64,000 nt of DNA from Nyssa sinensis (lineage: Eukaryota > Streptophyta > Magnoliopsida > Cornales > Nyssaceae), in the NCBI GenBank assembly GCA_008638375.1, contig CM018051.1, positions 32,833,740-32,897,739 on the forward strand. Direction: 5' to 3'. A model generated the notes under the pieces. It ran no database searches. It worked only from the letters and a program-made list of their open reading frames with translations, and was not told the DNA's origin. Shown here piece by piece: positions 50,099 through 60,476 of this stretch. Within the stretch, counting starts at the first letter, position 1; each line of letters begins with the position of its first letter. The position numbers and the translations under genes are program-made.

Positions 50099-51954
50099 CA
50101 GCTCAGATACTTCATTCTTATCAGATATGCATTCAGAAATATCAGAGATCTCGTCCATATAGAGAGAGGGAGAGAAAAGCCCTAAAAACTCATATTTTCA
50201 AGCTGTCGGAACGCACATTTCGAGGAGGAATTTGGCTGAACTTCCTTCTGAGAAAGTGTTTAGCTCAACGAGTACTAGATACTCACTGAACAGTTTTTCC
50301 ATCCAGAAAGTGATTCCTTCTCAGTTTAAGAAAAACTGATTTAAGTATGGTTTCTTGCTAAACTAGAAATAGATCTAGCTTTTCCTACCTTTCTATGGGT
50401 TATTTGAGCTGCTTAGAGATGTATTTGTGGTTAGGAAGTTATTTCAGTGGTGTTATTTTGAAGAACCTAGGGTTAGAAATTTGAGGATTTTTATTTCCTT
50501 TGATTTAATTGATGTTTTATCATTATGAATAACATATGGCTTGTCTATGTGTTAGATTGCTATGTTTTGATGTGTAGTTATGTTGAAAAATTACTTGATG
50601 TCATGAAGAAAATGTTATAGGTTGAGATGGGGAAGCTTTATGAAATTTTAGTAATTTGTGAAAAGTTTAGCATGACCTTTGTGAATTGCTAGTATAGTGG
50701 TTTTTGTAGTTTGAATGTATCTTGATGTGTGTAGCCATAGTATATGCATGTAAATGATGTTTTGAAAGTGTAAAAATTATGCATTTTGTGGGGTGGAATG
50801 CATGACTTGAAAAGGGTCACACCATATGTTTAATGAAATGACTTATTGAATTTGCATGATGAAATCATGGCATCTTGGCATAAGATTATTCTTTGGAAAC
50901 ATGGTGTGGGTGGCACGTGGTGCCGGACATTATGAGGGTGTAGATCCTGTGGTGAAAAACCCAAAATTTCGGCCGTTGGTACTCCATTCCATCGGGGGCG
51001 CACCGAAAAGGAGACATACTGGGCGGTACTCATGCCAGCGGGGAAGGACCGTATCATGAGACATGGGTGTGACATAGAGTTTGCATGTGTGTGTCATACA
51101 TGATGCCTTGCATTGCATTGATCATTGGGAAGGGAAATGCATGGTTTATAAATGCACACTTGCACATGCCACGTCCTAGATTTGTTTCTAGCATTAGCTC
51201 GTGATCATACCAGCAGTTGAACTGACCCATTTGTGGGATACCATTTCAGATGAGACCCCGGCGACTTGAGACTTGTGCAAGTCTTGAAGGACGGGAGGAC
51301 ACGGACTTCTTTGGAGATTTGGCCCTTGGGGCATTTTTTTGGGATGTATGGGCATAAGCCCAACTGGTTGTATTTATTTTTGGACATGTACTTATTTTGT
51401 TTTATACTTGGAAGAAGATGTAAACTTTTGGCCTTGGGCCATTGTAAATTGTAGGGGTTGAGACCCAAGTAAATGCTTAATATTTCATTTAAATGCATCT
51501 TAGACGAATATATATGAATTGATGGAAGTTGTGACCACTGAGTGAGGGTGGATGTTTATGAAATTTTACATCTATATTTTGTGACTATTAGGTGAAGGAA
51601 ATAACTTGGGAAAAAAAAAAAAAAAAAGGAAACTATGCCCAAAATTTTGGAAAGATTAACAATTGATAAGTGTATGAGACAACCTCGGAATGGGTGAGAA
51701 AAGTATCAAAAATGGGGGGGGGGGGGCTAGAGATTAGGGAAAAAGTGGGCTGAAATGGGTAGGAAATGGCTTAAAAAGCTTAGGGAAAAATAGGCTGAAA
51801 AATGAGTGAAAAAGAGGTTTAAAAGACTTGGAAAGAACTTGGAAAAATGGAAATTTGGAGCAACAAATAGAGAAAATTAGACTGCTGGACAGAGAAATTT
51901 GCTCTCTGTCCGGAACAGTAATTCTGAAAAAAATCAGAAAATCAGACTGCACCA

Positions 51955-52120
51955 AGCCCTGTCGCCCAGCCACTGCCCGCGCGCCCTGCCGCCCGCGCGC
52001 GCGCGCGCGCCTGCGCCGTGCCCCGCGCGCTGCCAGCGCGCGCGCCTTGCCCCCCTTGCGCGCGCGCCGTGCACCCCCCCTGCGCGCGCGTGCCAGCCTG
52101 CCTTGGCCTGTTGCCCTGCT
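51955..52120 (+). repeat. CpG-rich block with alternating CG runs in LTR
   Basis: About 165 bp are dominated by GCGCGC, including an uninterrupted 17-nt CG alternation at 51994-52010 and further GCGCGCGCG runs at 52038 and 52083. The surrounding LTR is AT-rich. The open frames here are products of composition, not genes. Confidence 0.9.
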
Positions 52121-52503
52121 GTCCCACCTGCTGTCCCGTCCTCTTTCGGCCACCTTTTGAGCTACCTTTTGGCCACTTTTTGACCTATTTTTAGAACACT
52201 TTTTAAGCTATGTTGAGGCATGATTGTGGCCCAAATTGGGCAACCTTTGGAACATTTTTGGGCCACGTTTCAAGGCCATTGTAGACCACATTTGACCTTA
52301 CTTTTTGGGGCCAAATTGAGGAACTTTTGGGCTATCTCATGGGCCAAGTAGGGATCCATTTTGGAAAAATTATAAGACACTCCTAATCATATGTCACAAC
52401 CATGTGAGGCTTTAATTGAATTTATTTAATTGTCAGTACTTATTCCTTTTAATTTTCCATTCCGCTCACCCCCGGGTTCGTGGAAATCCGGGGCGTGACA
52501 AGA

Positions 52504-52515
52504 TGGTATCAGAGC
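52504..52515 (+). promoter_or_regulatory. Primer binding site of the coding element
   Basis: An exact TGGTATCAGAGC lies 3 nt (AGA) after the LTR end. It is complementary to the 3' end of plant initiator tRNA-Met, the usual primer of plant Ty3/gypsy elements. Confidence 0.92.
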
Positions 52516-55096
52516 TCCGGGTTCGAATATCTAGAGGCCGTGGGGTGTTGTTGAACACCATGAGTCCATGATATATGACTTGAAACTTTTGTTTTTGTTT
52601 TGTTTATATATGAAGGTTGGGTGAAGCGCAAGGACTTATTATGTGTATGCTAAGACATGTTATGATTGCTTCTTGTGTAGTGTGAGTGAATGACATGATT
52701 GTACTTCATTTTTTTTTATGCTATGTTTAAATGTGAGGAGAAGTATTAATTTAGTTTCTTGGACTTGTAGAGATATGCCACCAAAGAAAGCGCCCACGAG
52801 AGCTGGACCCTCTAGACGAGGTAGACCTAGAGCGGCTGCCCCACCTCGGCGTGGCAGGCCCAGAGCTGCCGCCCCTGCGCATAGCATTGCCGAGGAGACT
52901 GTTGCTCCTCCACCTGCCCCTATGCCCGTTCCTGCACCTGATCCTATACCTGTTCCTGCTCCTGCTCTTGCTCCTGCTCCTACCCCAGCCCTAGCAGAGG
53001 AGGTCGAGCAGACTGTTAGTGCCAGAGATATGGCAGCCATGTTCCAGGAGTGCCTCCGTACTATTCAGGGGGCGAGACCTACTGAGGGAGAGACACGGGA
53101 CACCTTTGTGATGAAGGTGTTCCAGAGGATGAGGCCACCCACATTTGCCGGGCATCCTGACCCGTTAGTTACTGAGGAGTGGTTGAGACAGATCACTCAG
53201 ATTTTGGATTCGCAGGGGATAGTGGAGCCACACCTGCGGATTAGATGCGCTACATTTCAGCTTACGGACTTAGCCAGCCAGTGGTGGCAAATGGCTGCAG
53301 ACCGGATTGACCGATTTGGTGGGGGATGGAATGGGTTTGTGGCCATGTTCAATGACCACTATTTTCCTGAGGCGGCTAGAGTCAGATTTAGAGAGGAGTT
53401 TATGACATTTATTCAGAGGGACTTGACAGTGACTGAGTACGAGTCCCGCTTTACGGCCTGGGGGAGATTTGCCCCACACATCACTGGAAATGAGCCACTA
53501 AGGATTTTCTATTTTCTCAAGGGGCTGAAGACCTCTATTAGGACCAGTCTGGCAGGTCACATTATAGATACCTACGAGGATGCAGTGATCAGGGCTAGTA
53601 GAGTAGAGAGAGAGCTAGCTGACATTAGAGGGATTAGAGAAGCCAGGACTGTCACATCCCCCAGACCCACCCTGTGCGGATTTGGGGCACGTGACAAAGG
53701 CCAGTTAGGCACCCATCGGGTTTTATCAGTTTTTTTTTTACAAAACCCCGACGGTAATCCTAACCACAGGCCATTCCGATCTAAATCCCAAGCATAATGC
53801 ATTCAACATGTATAATTTAAGCAGCGGAATTTTCACAAGAGAATGCATACATATATACTTGGCAGAGCATTCAGGATACATCATAGTCAGTCCTATCTTA
53901 ATCAAGCTTACAAAACAGTTTCACCACAAAAGGGTCATACTCTGTTCAGTTACACAAAAGTACAAAAATGGTATAGATTCACAAAAATGGATTATCATTT
54001 TATCTGGGGGTCTCCAACATTTTCCCCCTAAGTTCTGGACCTGCTAAACCTGTCCATCTGAGAGTTCCCCTGAAATTATTAAAATAATGGAATGAGCTTT
54101 AAAAAGCCCAGTGAGTAACACAGATATCCAGGCAAGAGTTTCGAATTCAATATTTGCTTAAATCACATGGTAATTGAATTAGTTTGGAAGTAATAGTTCA
54201 ATAAATCCAAGTCAAGTTCAATAGATCAAAACAGATAAACGGTTCAGAGTGCTAGCATATCAATCAGAAATATAGTTAATCATTTGAGAAACTAAAAACC
54301 ATGTCATCGGTGATAAAAGCATGCATTTAAAACAATTGCATTTAAAACATATGGTATTCGAAACAATTTAGCAGGCCAAGGAGCAGTAACTAAACAGTGT
54401 CAGAAGTTACTCACCTTCAATATTCGAGTTTGAAGCTATGAACGGAGCCTTCCTCTTTTCTCCTTAAGCCTAAAACAATTTATAGAGATTTATCAACTCA
54501 TGACCTTAGACTGAGTAAGTCTACCCTATGATGGGTTTCATGGAACTAACTTATAGTGGTTAGTTCATAGGTCTTACCTCTTAAGCATTTGGCTTAGGGT
54601 TTCAGTGTCTTCACACATTTATCGGTTCTGATTTTCATAATATGGACCTAATCATTGAGTTCGGAAGGTCGAAGAAAGTCAATTTAGACTCTCTCGGCTT
54701 TTAAATCTGGGTTCGGGTATGTCAGGGGTATTTTGGTCATTTTTACCGTCACATAATTTCTGTCTCGGGTTCATCATCTAATCATGTATACAGTCTTACA
54801 AGTGTCAGGTCTACTACTGGTATCAGTTCCGTTGAAATCGGATTTCATTTGGGCCTTGTACAGGGTCAGGGGTATTATGGTAATTTCATACATCATATTT
54901 TTTTCGGTACCTCATTTGCAGTCACGGACCTCACCATTGGACTCAGGAGGTCCGAGACAGTAGGAATACATATATAACTTATGATTTTTGGACAACGGAC
55001 TAATTTGGAGTATTTAATTTAATTAAATTAAATTAATTTCAGAATATATATAATATATATATTATTTTTGGCAAAAAAATGAATGGTCGAATAGGG

Positions 55097-55160
55097 TGGC
55101 ACAGCGGACGCGTGCCACCTCCCTCTCTAATAGACACCACGTTCGAGTCCCATAAGGCGC
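55097..55160 (+). other. tRNA-like box A/box B segment 1 in LTR H
   Basis: Box A TGGCACAGCGG (55097-55107) is a perfect match to TRGCNNAGYGG. Box B CGTTCGAGTCC (55140-55150) has one mismatch. Their spacing is 43 bp. It is antisense to the LTR. Confidence 0.5.
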
Positions 55161-55233
55161 AAAATGCGTCTTTTATTTCTGGTTTATATTAAATATATAA
55201 TATATATACATTCTGTCTCATAAGGGTCACACG

Positions 55234-55311
55234 TAGGTGGGTGGCCGAGTGGAAAGAAGGGGCGCGTGGGTTCTAGAGGACAGGGGTTCGAAACCCCGTA
55301 GCCCCGTTTTT
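55234..55311 (+). other. tRNA-like box A/box B segment 2 in LTR H
   Basis: Box A TGGCCGAGTGG (55242-55252) and box B GGTTCGAAACC (55285-55295) are both perfect and 43 bp apart. GGGG-TTCGAAA-CCCC forms a T-arm. A T run at 55306-55311 could end a polymerase III transcript. The acceptor stem does not pair, so it is not a functional tRNA gene; a tRNA-derived SINE head is a possible source. Confidence 0.6.
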
Positions 55312-56617
55312 CCTTCCTTCCCTTTCTTTTCTTTTTTAAACGTATCAGTTTACACATATAACGCCGAAAACGACGCCGTCCCATTTAATTCGGTGGCGGT
55401 CCCGTTGTTTGACACATGTCCGAGTTGGCACGCGTGGGCTCGGGCAAGTTGGACGAGTTGACTCACCAACTCGTCATCTTCTTCATCAATTATACACAGT
55501 GATGCCCTAATTTCTGCAGATCTTTAGCTTCTATTTCGTGAGTTTTAACACACGGTCTCTCTCTGTTTTTCACTCCAATGTGCTGTAAATGTGATTTCCA
55601 TCAGTTTTGCATTCATAAACCAACAAGATATCATCTCAACCAGTGGGGGTAAACTACACAAACCGTGCCTGCAACTCGATACTACATCCTCATTTCTCGA
55701 CCATTTCATGTGTGGTTTGAAGCTACGTGACCTACAGACCATAAGGATCAAGACCCTATCTTCATTTTTCAGTTTAGTCTCGAGTTTTAACGGATTGGAT
55801 TTTAAACCCGTGGGTTCATTTCCAAATTCTTGGGGCTACAGTGAGTTCTGGAGTCGCGTAGGTATATATATGAGATACTATTAGGGTCTATTTCAGGTCT
55901 CGACATGCAAAATCTCAAATGGTTATGGTCGAATCAGACTTGGTGTTTCCAAGCTTCATCAATGGAGGTTGGTTTCGGGTTTCATGGTTCTTGACCTATC
56001 CGAGACCTCCAACACACACAGTATGCTCCAACTAGCTCTTAGGGTCAAAAATAACCATGCATGCAGTCCATTTCTATCAAACAGTTCCAAAATTTACAAA
56101 ACAAGAATTGAAGATAAATTTAGAATTTTACCTTCAAGCAGTAGCAGTTCACACTCTTGGCTCGGTTCAGACCTCTCTAAATGTCCCTCAAGCTTCTCAG
56201 TTCATGCACCGTGATCCTCAAGTCCCCCCTTGCACTTCAAATGACCAAATTTTCCTCAAACTCCCTTGCATGCAAAGCTTTCTCCCCCTCTCTCTCACTA
56301 CACTCTCACTCTCTCTCACAGTCCCTCACGTATGCACACACATACTCACACAATTCTGTATTTTCAGAATTCTCTCAAAAGAGAATTTGATGCAAGTTAA
56401 GGCATTTATATATTATAGCTTCATATACATATAGGGCTATACACATATACATATATGTGAGTGTATCTCTGCCCTTAGTGGGGTTAGTGGCTGCTGACCT
56501 GATGGAGGTGATGGAGGGCTATGATGAAGGGAATGCATGCAAGGCCATTGGCCAATTTGGGTGGTGGCTTGGGCAAGATTATAGGTTATATACATATATT
56601 GCTGTATATATGCACAA

Positions 56618-56700
56618 AGTAACCAACAGCCTAGTTGGTAACTTTTTGGGACAGATTTTACCTACCTTGGTAGGTCAAGGGTTCAATTCCCCTTGGCCTC
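56618..56700 (+). other. tRNA-like segment 3 in LTR H, homologous to that in G
   Basis: GGTCAAGGG and CCCTTGGCC pair over 9 bp with one wobble around TTCAATTC, containing box B GGTTCAATTCC. AGCCTAGTTGG resembles box A. Position and flanks (AAGGCCCTGTTTGG downstream) match 42423-42498 in G. Confidence 0.55.
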
Positions 56701-57468
56701 TCAAGTGACCATTTTCTCCCATTTTTCTAGTTAAGGCCCTGTTTGGTTGTCGCAGAATTCCAGTTTCACTGTTTTGGCCTTAACTCCCAATCCGTAACTC
56801 CATTTTCAGTGCGGTTTCTTTCTGTCACTTCCTACTCAGAATATCTTTCATTAATCAAGGTCCAATGTCAGTTTTTATTTTCTCGAGTTTCCCATAATTA
56901 ACTAATTTGAGTTTTATCACTATTAAAAATAGACATTAAATTAGCCAAACCCGACATTTCATTTCCAAAACAGTTTTCAATACACAAAACATGCCAGTCA
57001 AGCAATTGGGGTGTTACAAGGACCAAGAGCAAGACAGCATCAGCACAGACCCCTGTACCCACCCAGACTTATACCGAGGGAAGGCCATCGAAGAAGCAGC
57101 GAGCTAGTGCCTCTTCTGCACAGACACCTCAGGGACCCATTCAGTTGACAGCACCTCGACCTAGTACACCTATTGCTCCTAGAGGAGGGGCATCCCAGAG
57201 GCTAGTTTCATGTTATCGGTATGGACAGCCTGGCCACAGGAGGGCCGATTGCCCTCAGAGAGACCACAGCCAGGCACAGGGGACTGGATCCAGTCAGGGA
57301 TCATTTCTACCCTCGGTACCGAGTCAGGAGCGGAGGGCTCCTCAGCTTTGTTATACTTGTCATCAGCCAGGCCATGTCAGGGCCAACTGTCCTCAGGGGC
57401 AGACATCCCAGGGTCCACCCAGACAACAGTACTATCAGCACACTCAGGTGCCACCACCACAGCCTTAG

Positions 57469-59874
57469 TTGACTTATAGACCTCCAGTGCCATACCCCCA
57501 GCCCGCACCATCCGTCCAGAGTGTTAGACCTCCCGGACCGAGGGGAGGAGGAGGACAGCAGGGACCGAGGGGAGGGGGTGGACAGAGCCAGACTACACAG
57601 GGCCGTGTGTATGCAGTGGCTACACCGGAGGCATCTACTTCGGGACCATCAGTGGTTAGAGGTACATTCCTAGTATTCAGTTCATGGGCAAGTGTACTCA
57701 TAGATTCGGGTGCATCACATTCATTTATATCCACCATGTTTGCTACGACTTTGGGGTTTCACATAGATCGATTAGATCCACCACTGTGTGTTGACACCCC
57801 TGTTGGGGGAAGTGTGACTTTGACGAGGATCTGTAGAGATTGCTCTATTGAGATAGCTGACCGCACCCTTTCCTTTGACTTTATTGTGCTTGATATGACT
57901 GGCTTTGACATTATATTGGGGATGGACTGGTTATTTGCATTCCGAGCTAGCATAGACTGTTACAGGGGTAGAGTGACTGTATGTACCCCCGAGGGAGATT
58001 GTTTTTACTTCACTGGGGATCGGGGAGATTTTCTAGTACCACCCCTATATGACTCAAAGAGCTGGGGAGGTTACACTTATATGCTGGTGAGTTTGATAGC
58101 TGATGATAGTGGGACCACGGAGAGGGTATTGCCACCTATAGTCGATGAGTTTTCGGATGTCTTCCCGGATGACTTGACTAGCCTACCGCCGAGGCGGGAG
58201 ATAGAGTTTACCATAGAGCTCATCCCAAGCACCACTCCCATTTCTATTCCACCTTACCGCATGGCTCCAGCTGAGCTGAGGGAGCTAAAGAAGCAGTTGA
58301 CCGATTTACAGAGTAAGGGTTTCATCCGTCCTAGCACTTCTCCATGGGGTGCTTCAGCACTATTCGTGAAGAAGAAGGATGGTACATTGCGGTTATGTGT
58401 GGATTACAGGAGGTTGAACCGGGTTACGATCAAGAACAAGTACCCGTTGCCTAGGATAGATGACTTATTTGACCAGCTGAGGGGTTCGAGATGCTTCTCG
58501 AAGATTGATCTTAGATCTGGATACCATCAGCTGAGAGTACGGGAGGAGGACATAGCGAAGACAGCCTTTTGCACTCGTTATGGTCATTACGAGTTCGTAG
58601 TTATGCCGTTTGGCGTGACGAACGCCCCAGCAGCATTTATGGATTTGATGCACCGTATCTTTCACCCTTATTTGGATCAGTTTGTAGTGGTCTTTGTTGA
58701 TGATATACTGATCTACTCACCTTCTGAGGCTGATCATGCCTTTCACCTACGCACTGTATTGCAGATTCTGAGGGAGCATCGCTTGTTTGCCAAGTTCTCA
58801 AAGTGTGAGTTTTGGCTTCTGGAGGTGCAGTTTCTGGGACACGTTGTGTCGGGCAGTGGAGTATCTGTAGATCCATCCAAGATTGACTCCGTTATGAGCT
58901 GGAAGAGGCCGAAGAACGTATTTGAGATTCGGAGTTTCTTGGGATTAGCCGGGTACTACCGTCGCTTTGTAGAGGGATTTTCTAGCCTGGCTGCGCCTAT
59001 GACGCGTCTGACACGCAAGGGCATTAGATTTGAGTGGACAAATGACTGTGAGCAGTCATTTCAGGAGCTGAAGAGAAGATTGACTACAGCACCTGTCCTG
59101 ATCATACCTCAGGGAGGCATCGGTTACACCGTGTATTGCGACGCTTCCCGAGAGGGATTGGGTTGTGTATTGATGCAGGATGGCCGAGTAGTAGCCTATG
59201 GTTCTCGCCAGCTGAAGAACCATGAGAAAAACTACCCCACGCATGATCTAGAGTTAGCTGCCGTCATCTTTGCACTGAAGAGTTGGCGACACTATCTATA
59301 TGGGGAGAGGTTCGAGGTATTTTCTAATCATAAGAGCCTCAGGTATATTTTCACGCAGAAAGACTTGAACCTGCGTCAGAGGCGATGGATGGAGTACATG
59401 GAGGACTATGACTTTGACCTTCAGTACCATCCAGGGAAGGCCAATGTTGTGGCCGATGCACTCAGCAGGAGACCGAGGAGCACCGTGGCTAGCATTGCCA
59501 TTAGGGAGTGGGAGATGATGGAAGTCATTGGTGAGTTTGACTTAGACCTCCCCGAGATTGAGGGGCACGCCACATTGTTCAGTTTATGTGCACAGCCTAC
59601 GTTATTGAGCAGAGTTATAGAGGCACAGTTACAAGACACTGAGGCGGAGCAGATTAGTGCACGGGTTACTAGTGCCGAGGGTTTTGAGGGATGGACAGTC
59701 CATCCTGATCTTAGCCTGAGTTACATGGGTAGAGTATTTGTCCCAGAGTCTCTCCGAGCAGATATTCTTAGGGACTTCCATCATTCACGCCTAGTGGTGC
59801 ACCCCGGGGGCACGAAGATGTACCATGACTTACGTCGCCAGTATTGGTGGACAGGGATGAAGAGAGATGTGGTA
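57469..59874 (+). pseudogene. pol: pol of the coding element: protease, reverse transcriptase, RNase H, integrase N-terminus
   Basis: The frame is open for 802 codons in the same frame as gag, between TAG 57466 and TAG 59875; numbering starts at 57469. The aspartic protease has its catalytic DSG at residue 79 (57703) and LGMDWL near 152. Reverse transcriptase follows with the first Asp in SKIDL (347), [10 protein letters not shown], and the VDD box at 411-412 (58699). RNase H has Asp 558 and Glu 595, but the third acidic position in the usual TDHKSL box is Asn 620 (SNHKSL, 59326). The last Asp, in VADALS, is kept (663). The integrase zinc-binding histidines lie at about 59776-59800. PR-RT-RH-IN is the Ty3/gypsy order. 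Two in-frame stops, the RNase H change and the two insertions make the copy inactive, though decay is otherwise slight, so it inserted recently. Confidence 0.92.
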
Positions 59875-59877
59875 TAG

Positions 59878-60476
59878 TATGTGTCTAGATGTCTCACATG
59901 CCAGCAGGTGAAGGCTGAGCATCAGAGGCCTGGAGGTTTGCTACAGCCATTGCCAGTGGCCGAGTGGAAGTGGGAGTATGTCACCATGGATTTTGTGATG
60001 GGTCTTCCGAAGTCACCGAGGGGTCACGATGCTATTTGGGTTATTGTGGACAGATTGACAAAGTCCGCACATTTCCTACCGATTAAAGCGACCGACTCAT
60101 CAGATGTCCTTAGTAGATTGTATGTCCGAGAGATAGTACGACTACACGGCATTCCTGTGTCCATTGTTTCAGATAGAGACCCACGTTTCACCGCCCAGTT
60201 TTGGCAGAGTCTTCAGACTGCATTGGGGACTCAGCTATTGTTTAGTACTGCTTTTCACCCTCAGACAGATGGACAATCAGAGCGTACTATTCAGATTCTA
60301 GAGGATATGCTTAGGGCATGTGTCATGGATTTTCGGGGTAGTTGGGAGGACCACCTTGCTTTGGTGGAGTTTGCTTACAATAACAGCTACCAGTCCAGCA
60401 TAGAGATGGCACCTTTTGAGGCTTTACATGGCAGACCATGTCGTTCACCAGTGTGTTGGACTGAGGCAGGGAAGAC
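59878..60476 (+). pseudogene. Integrase core of the coding element, truncated by an LTR insertion
   Basis: This continues the pol frame after TAG 59875. RCLTCQQ (from about 59887) supplies the CX2C half of the HHCC zinc finger. The DD35E triad is complete: Asp in TMDFV (59989), Asp in VSDRDPRF (60172) and Glu in GQSERTI (60280), with exactly 35 residues between the last two. [12 protein letters not shown] marks the end of the core. The frame enters inserted LTR sequence at 60477 after WTEAGKT. The GPY/F and any chromodomain region is missing from the window, and residues of the open frame after 60476 belong to the inserted LTR. AAGAC (60472-60476) is the presumed left duplication. Confidence 0.9.

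Larger units (their letters stand above)
49640..52500 (+). mobile_element. 5' LTR of the coding gag-pol element (2861 bp)
   Basis: The LTR starts TGTAGAGATCCGAAAAATG and ends AATCCGGGGCGTGACA. A tRNA-iMet primer binding site lies 3 nt downstream, so this is a true 5' LTR on the plus strand. ATATT (49635-49639) is the presumed left duplication. The 3' LTR lies beyond the window. Landmarks are a TATA box (50091), a GA-rich leader (50160-50180), a homologue of the B-family minisatellite region in single copy (50990-51065), a CTGACCC/TTTCAG pair (51221-51249), a G13 run (51714-51726) and a very GC-rich block (51955-52120). Confidence 0.88.
54070..56131 (-). other. Candidate leader intron in solo LTR H
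   Basis: On the minus strand the donor is TTGAAG|GTAAAATTC at 56131 and the acceptor ATAATTTCAG ends at 54070. A GCTCATTCC box has its A 23 nt before the AG. Confidence 0.48.
53650..57018 (-). mobile_element. Solo LTR H, inserted in gag
   Basis: The element starts TGTCACATCCCCCAGACC and ends GGGGTGTTACA, 3369 bp, flanked by AGGAC at 53645-53649 and 57019-57023. It has no internal region. It belongs to the same family as G by shared blocks (GGTATTTTGGTCATTTT with CATCTAATCATGTATACAGT, AAAACGACGCCGTCC, tRNA-like segments). Its interior has no gene, only LTR landmarks: a GA-rich leader (56275-56330), a donor-like site (56131) and an acceptor-like site (54070). Confidence 0.93.
52775..57465 (+). 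pseudogene. gag: gag region of a Ty3/gypsy retrotransposon, split by solo LTR H
   Basis: Gag forms the virus-like particle and packages element RNA. The frame starts at ATG 52775 (MPPKKAPTRAG), chosen because an in-frame upstream ATG at 52718 adds only leader-like sequence. It runs to 53649, where H begins. Residues about 40-80 are Ala/Pro-rich (VPAPDP-type repeats). From about residue 115 a Retrotrans_gag domain is clear (PPTFAGHPDP, EEWLRQI, ASQWWQ, FNDHYFPEAAR, LTVTEYESRF). After H the frame resumes at the second AGGAC copy and is preserved. Two zinc knuckles follow. The second (57349-57390) is intact CX2CX4HX4C; in the first (57211-57252) the second Cys is Tyr (TAT at 57220). TAG at 57466 then interrupts what should continue into pol in the same frame. 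The solo LTR adds stops soon after its junction, so no full Gag can be made. Confidence 0.9.

Noticed and set aside
51734..52183. Overlapping open frames rich in Arg/Ala on both strands
   Set aside because: They follow from the GC-repeat block in the LTR, overlap in several frames and show no domain; not genes.
49640..52500. Reading 46740-52500 as one LTR with a nested solo insertion
   Set aside because: No second TG...CA end with an ATATT duplication could be found inside 49640-52500, whereas 49640-52500 has its own start, TATA box and end next to the PBS. The joint-LTR reading is not fully excluded.
52660..53040. Minus-strand open frame of 126 residues over gag
   Set aside because: It is the shadow of the Ala/Pro-rich start of gag (low-complexity Gly/Ala) and has no support of its own.
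55234..55311. Functional tRNA gene
   Set aside because: Box A, box B and the T-arm fit, but the acceptor stem does not pair and no clear anticodon arm is seen.
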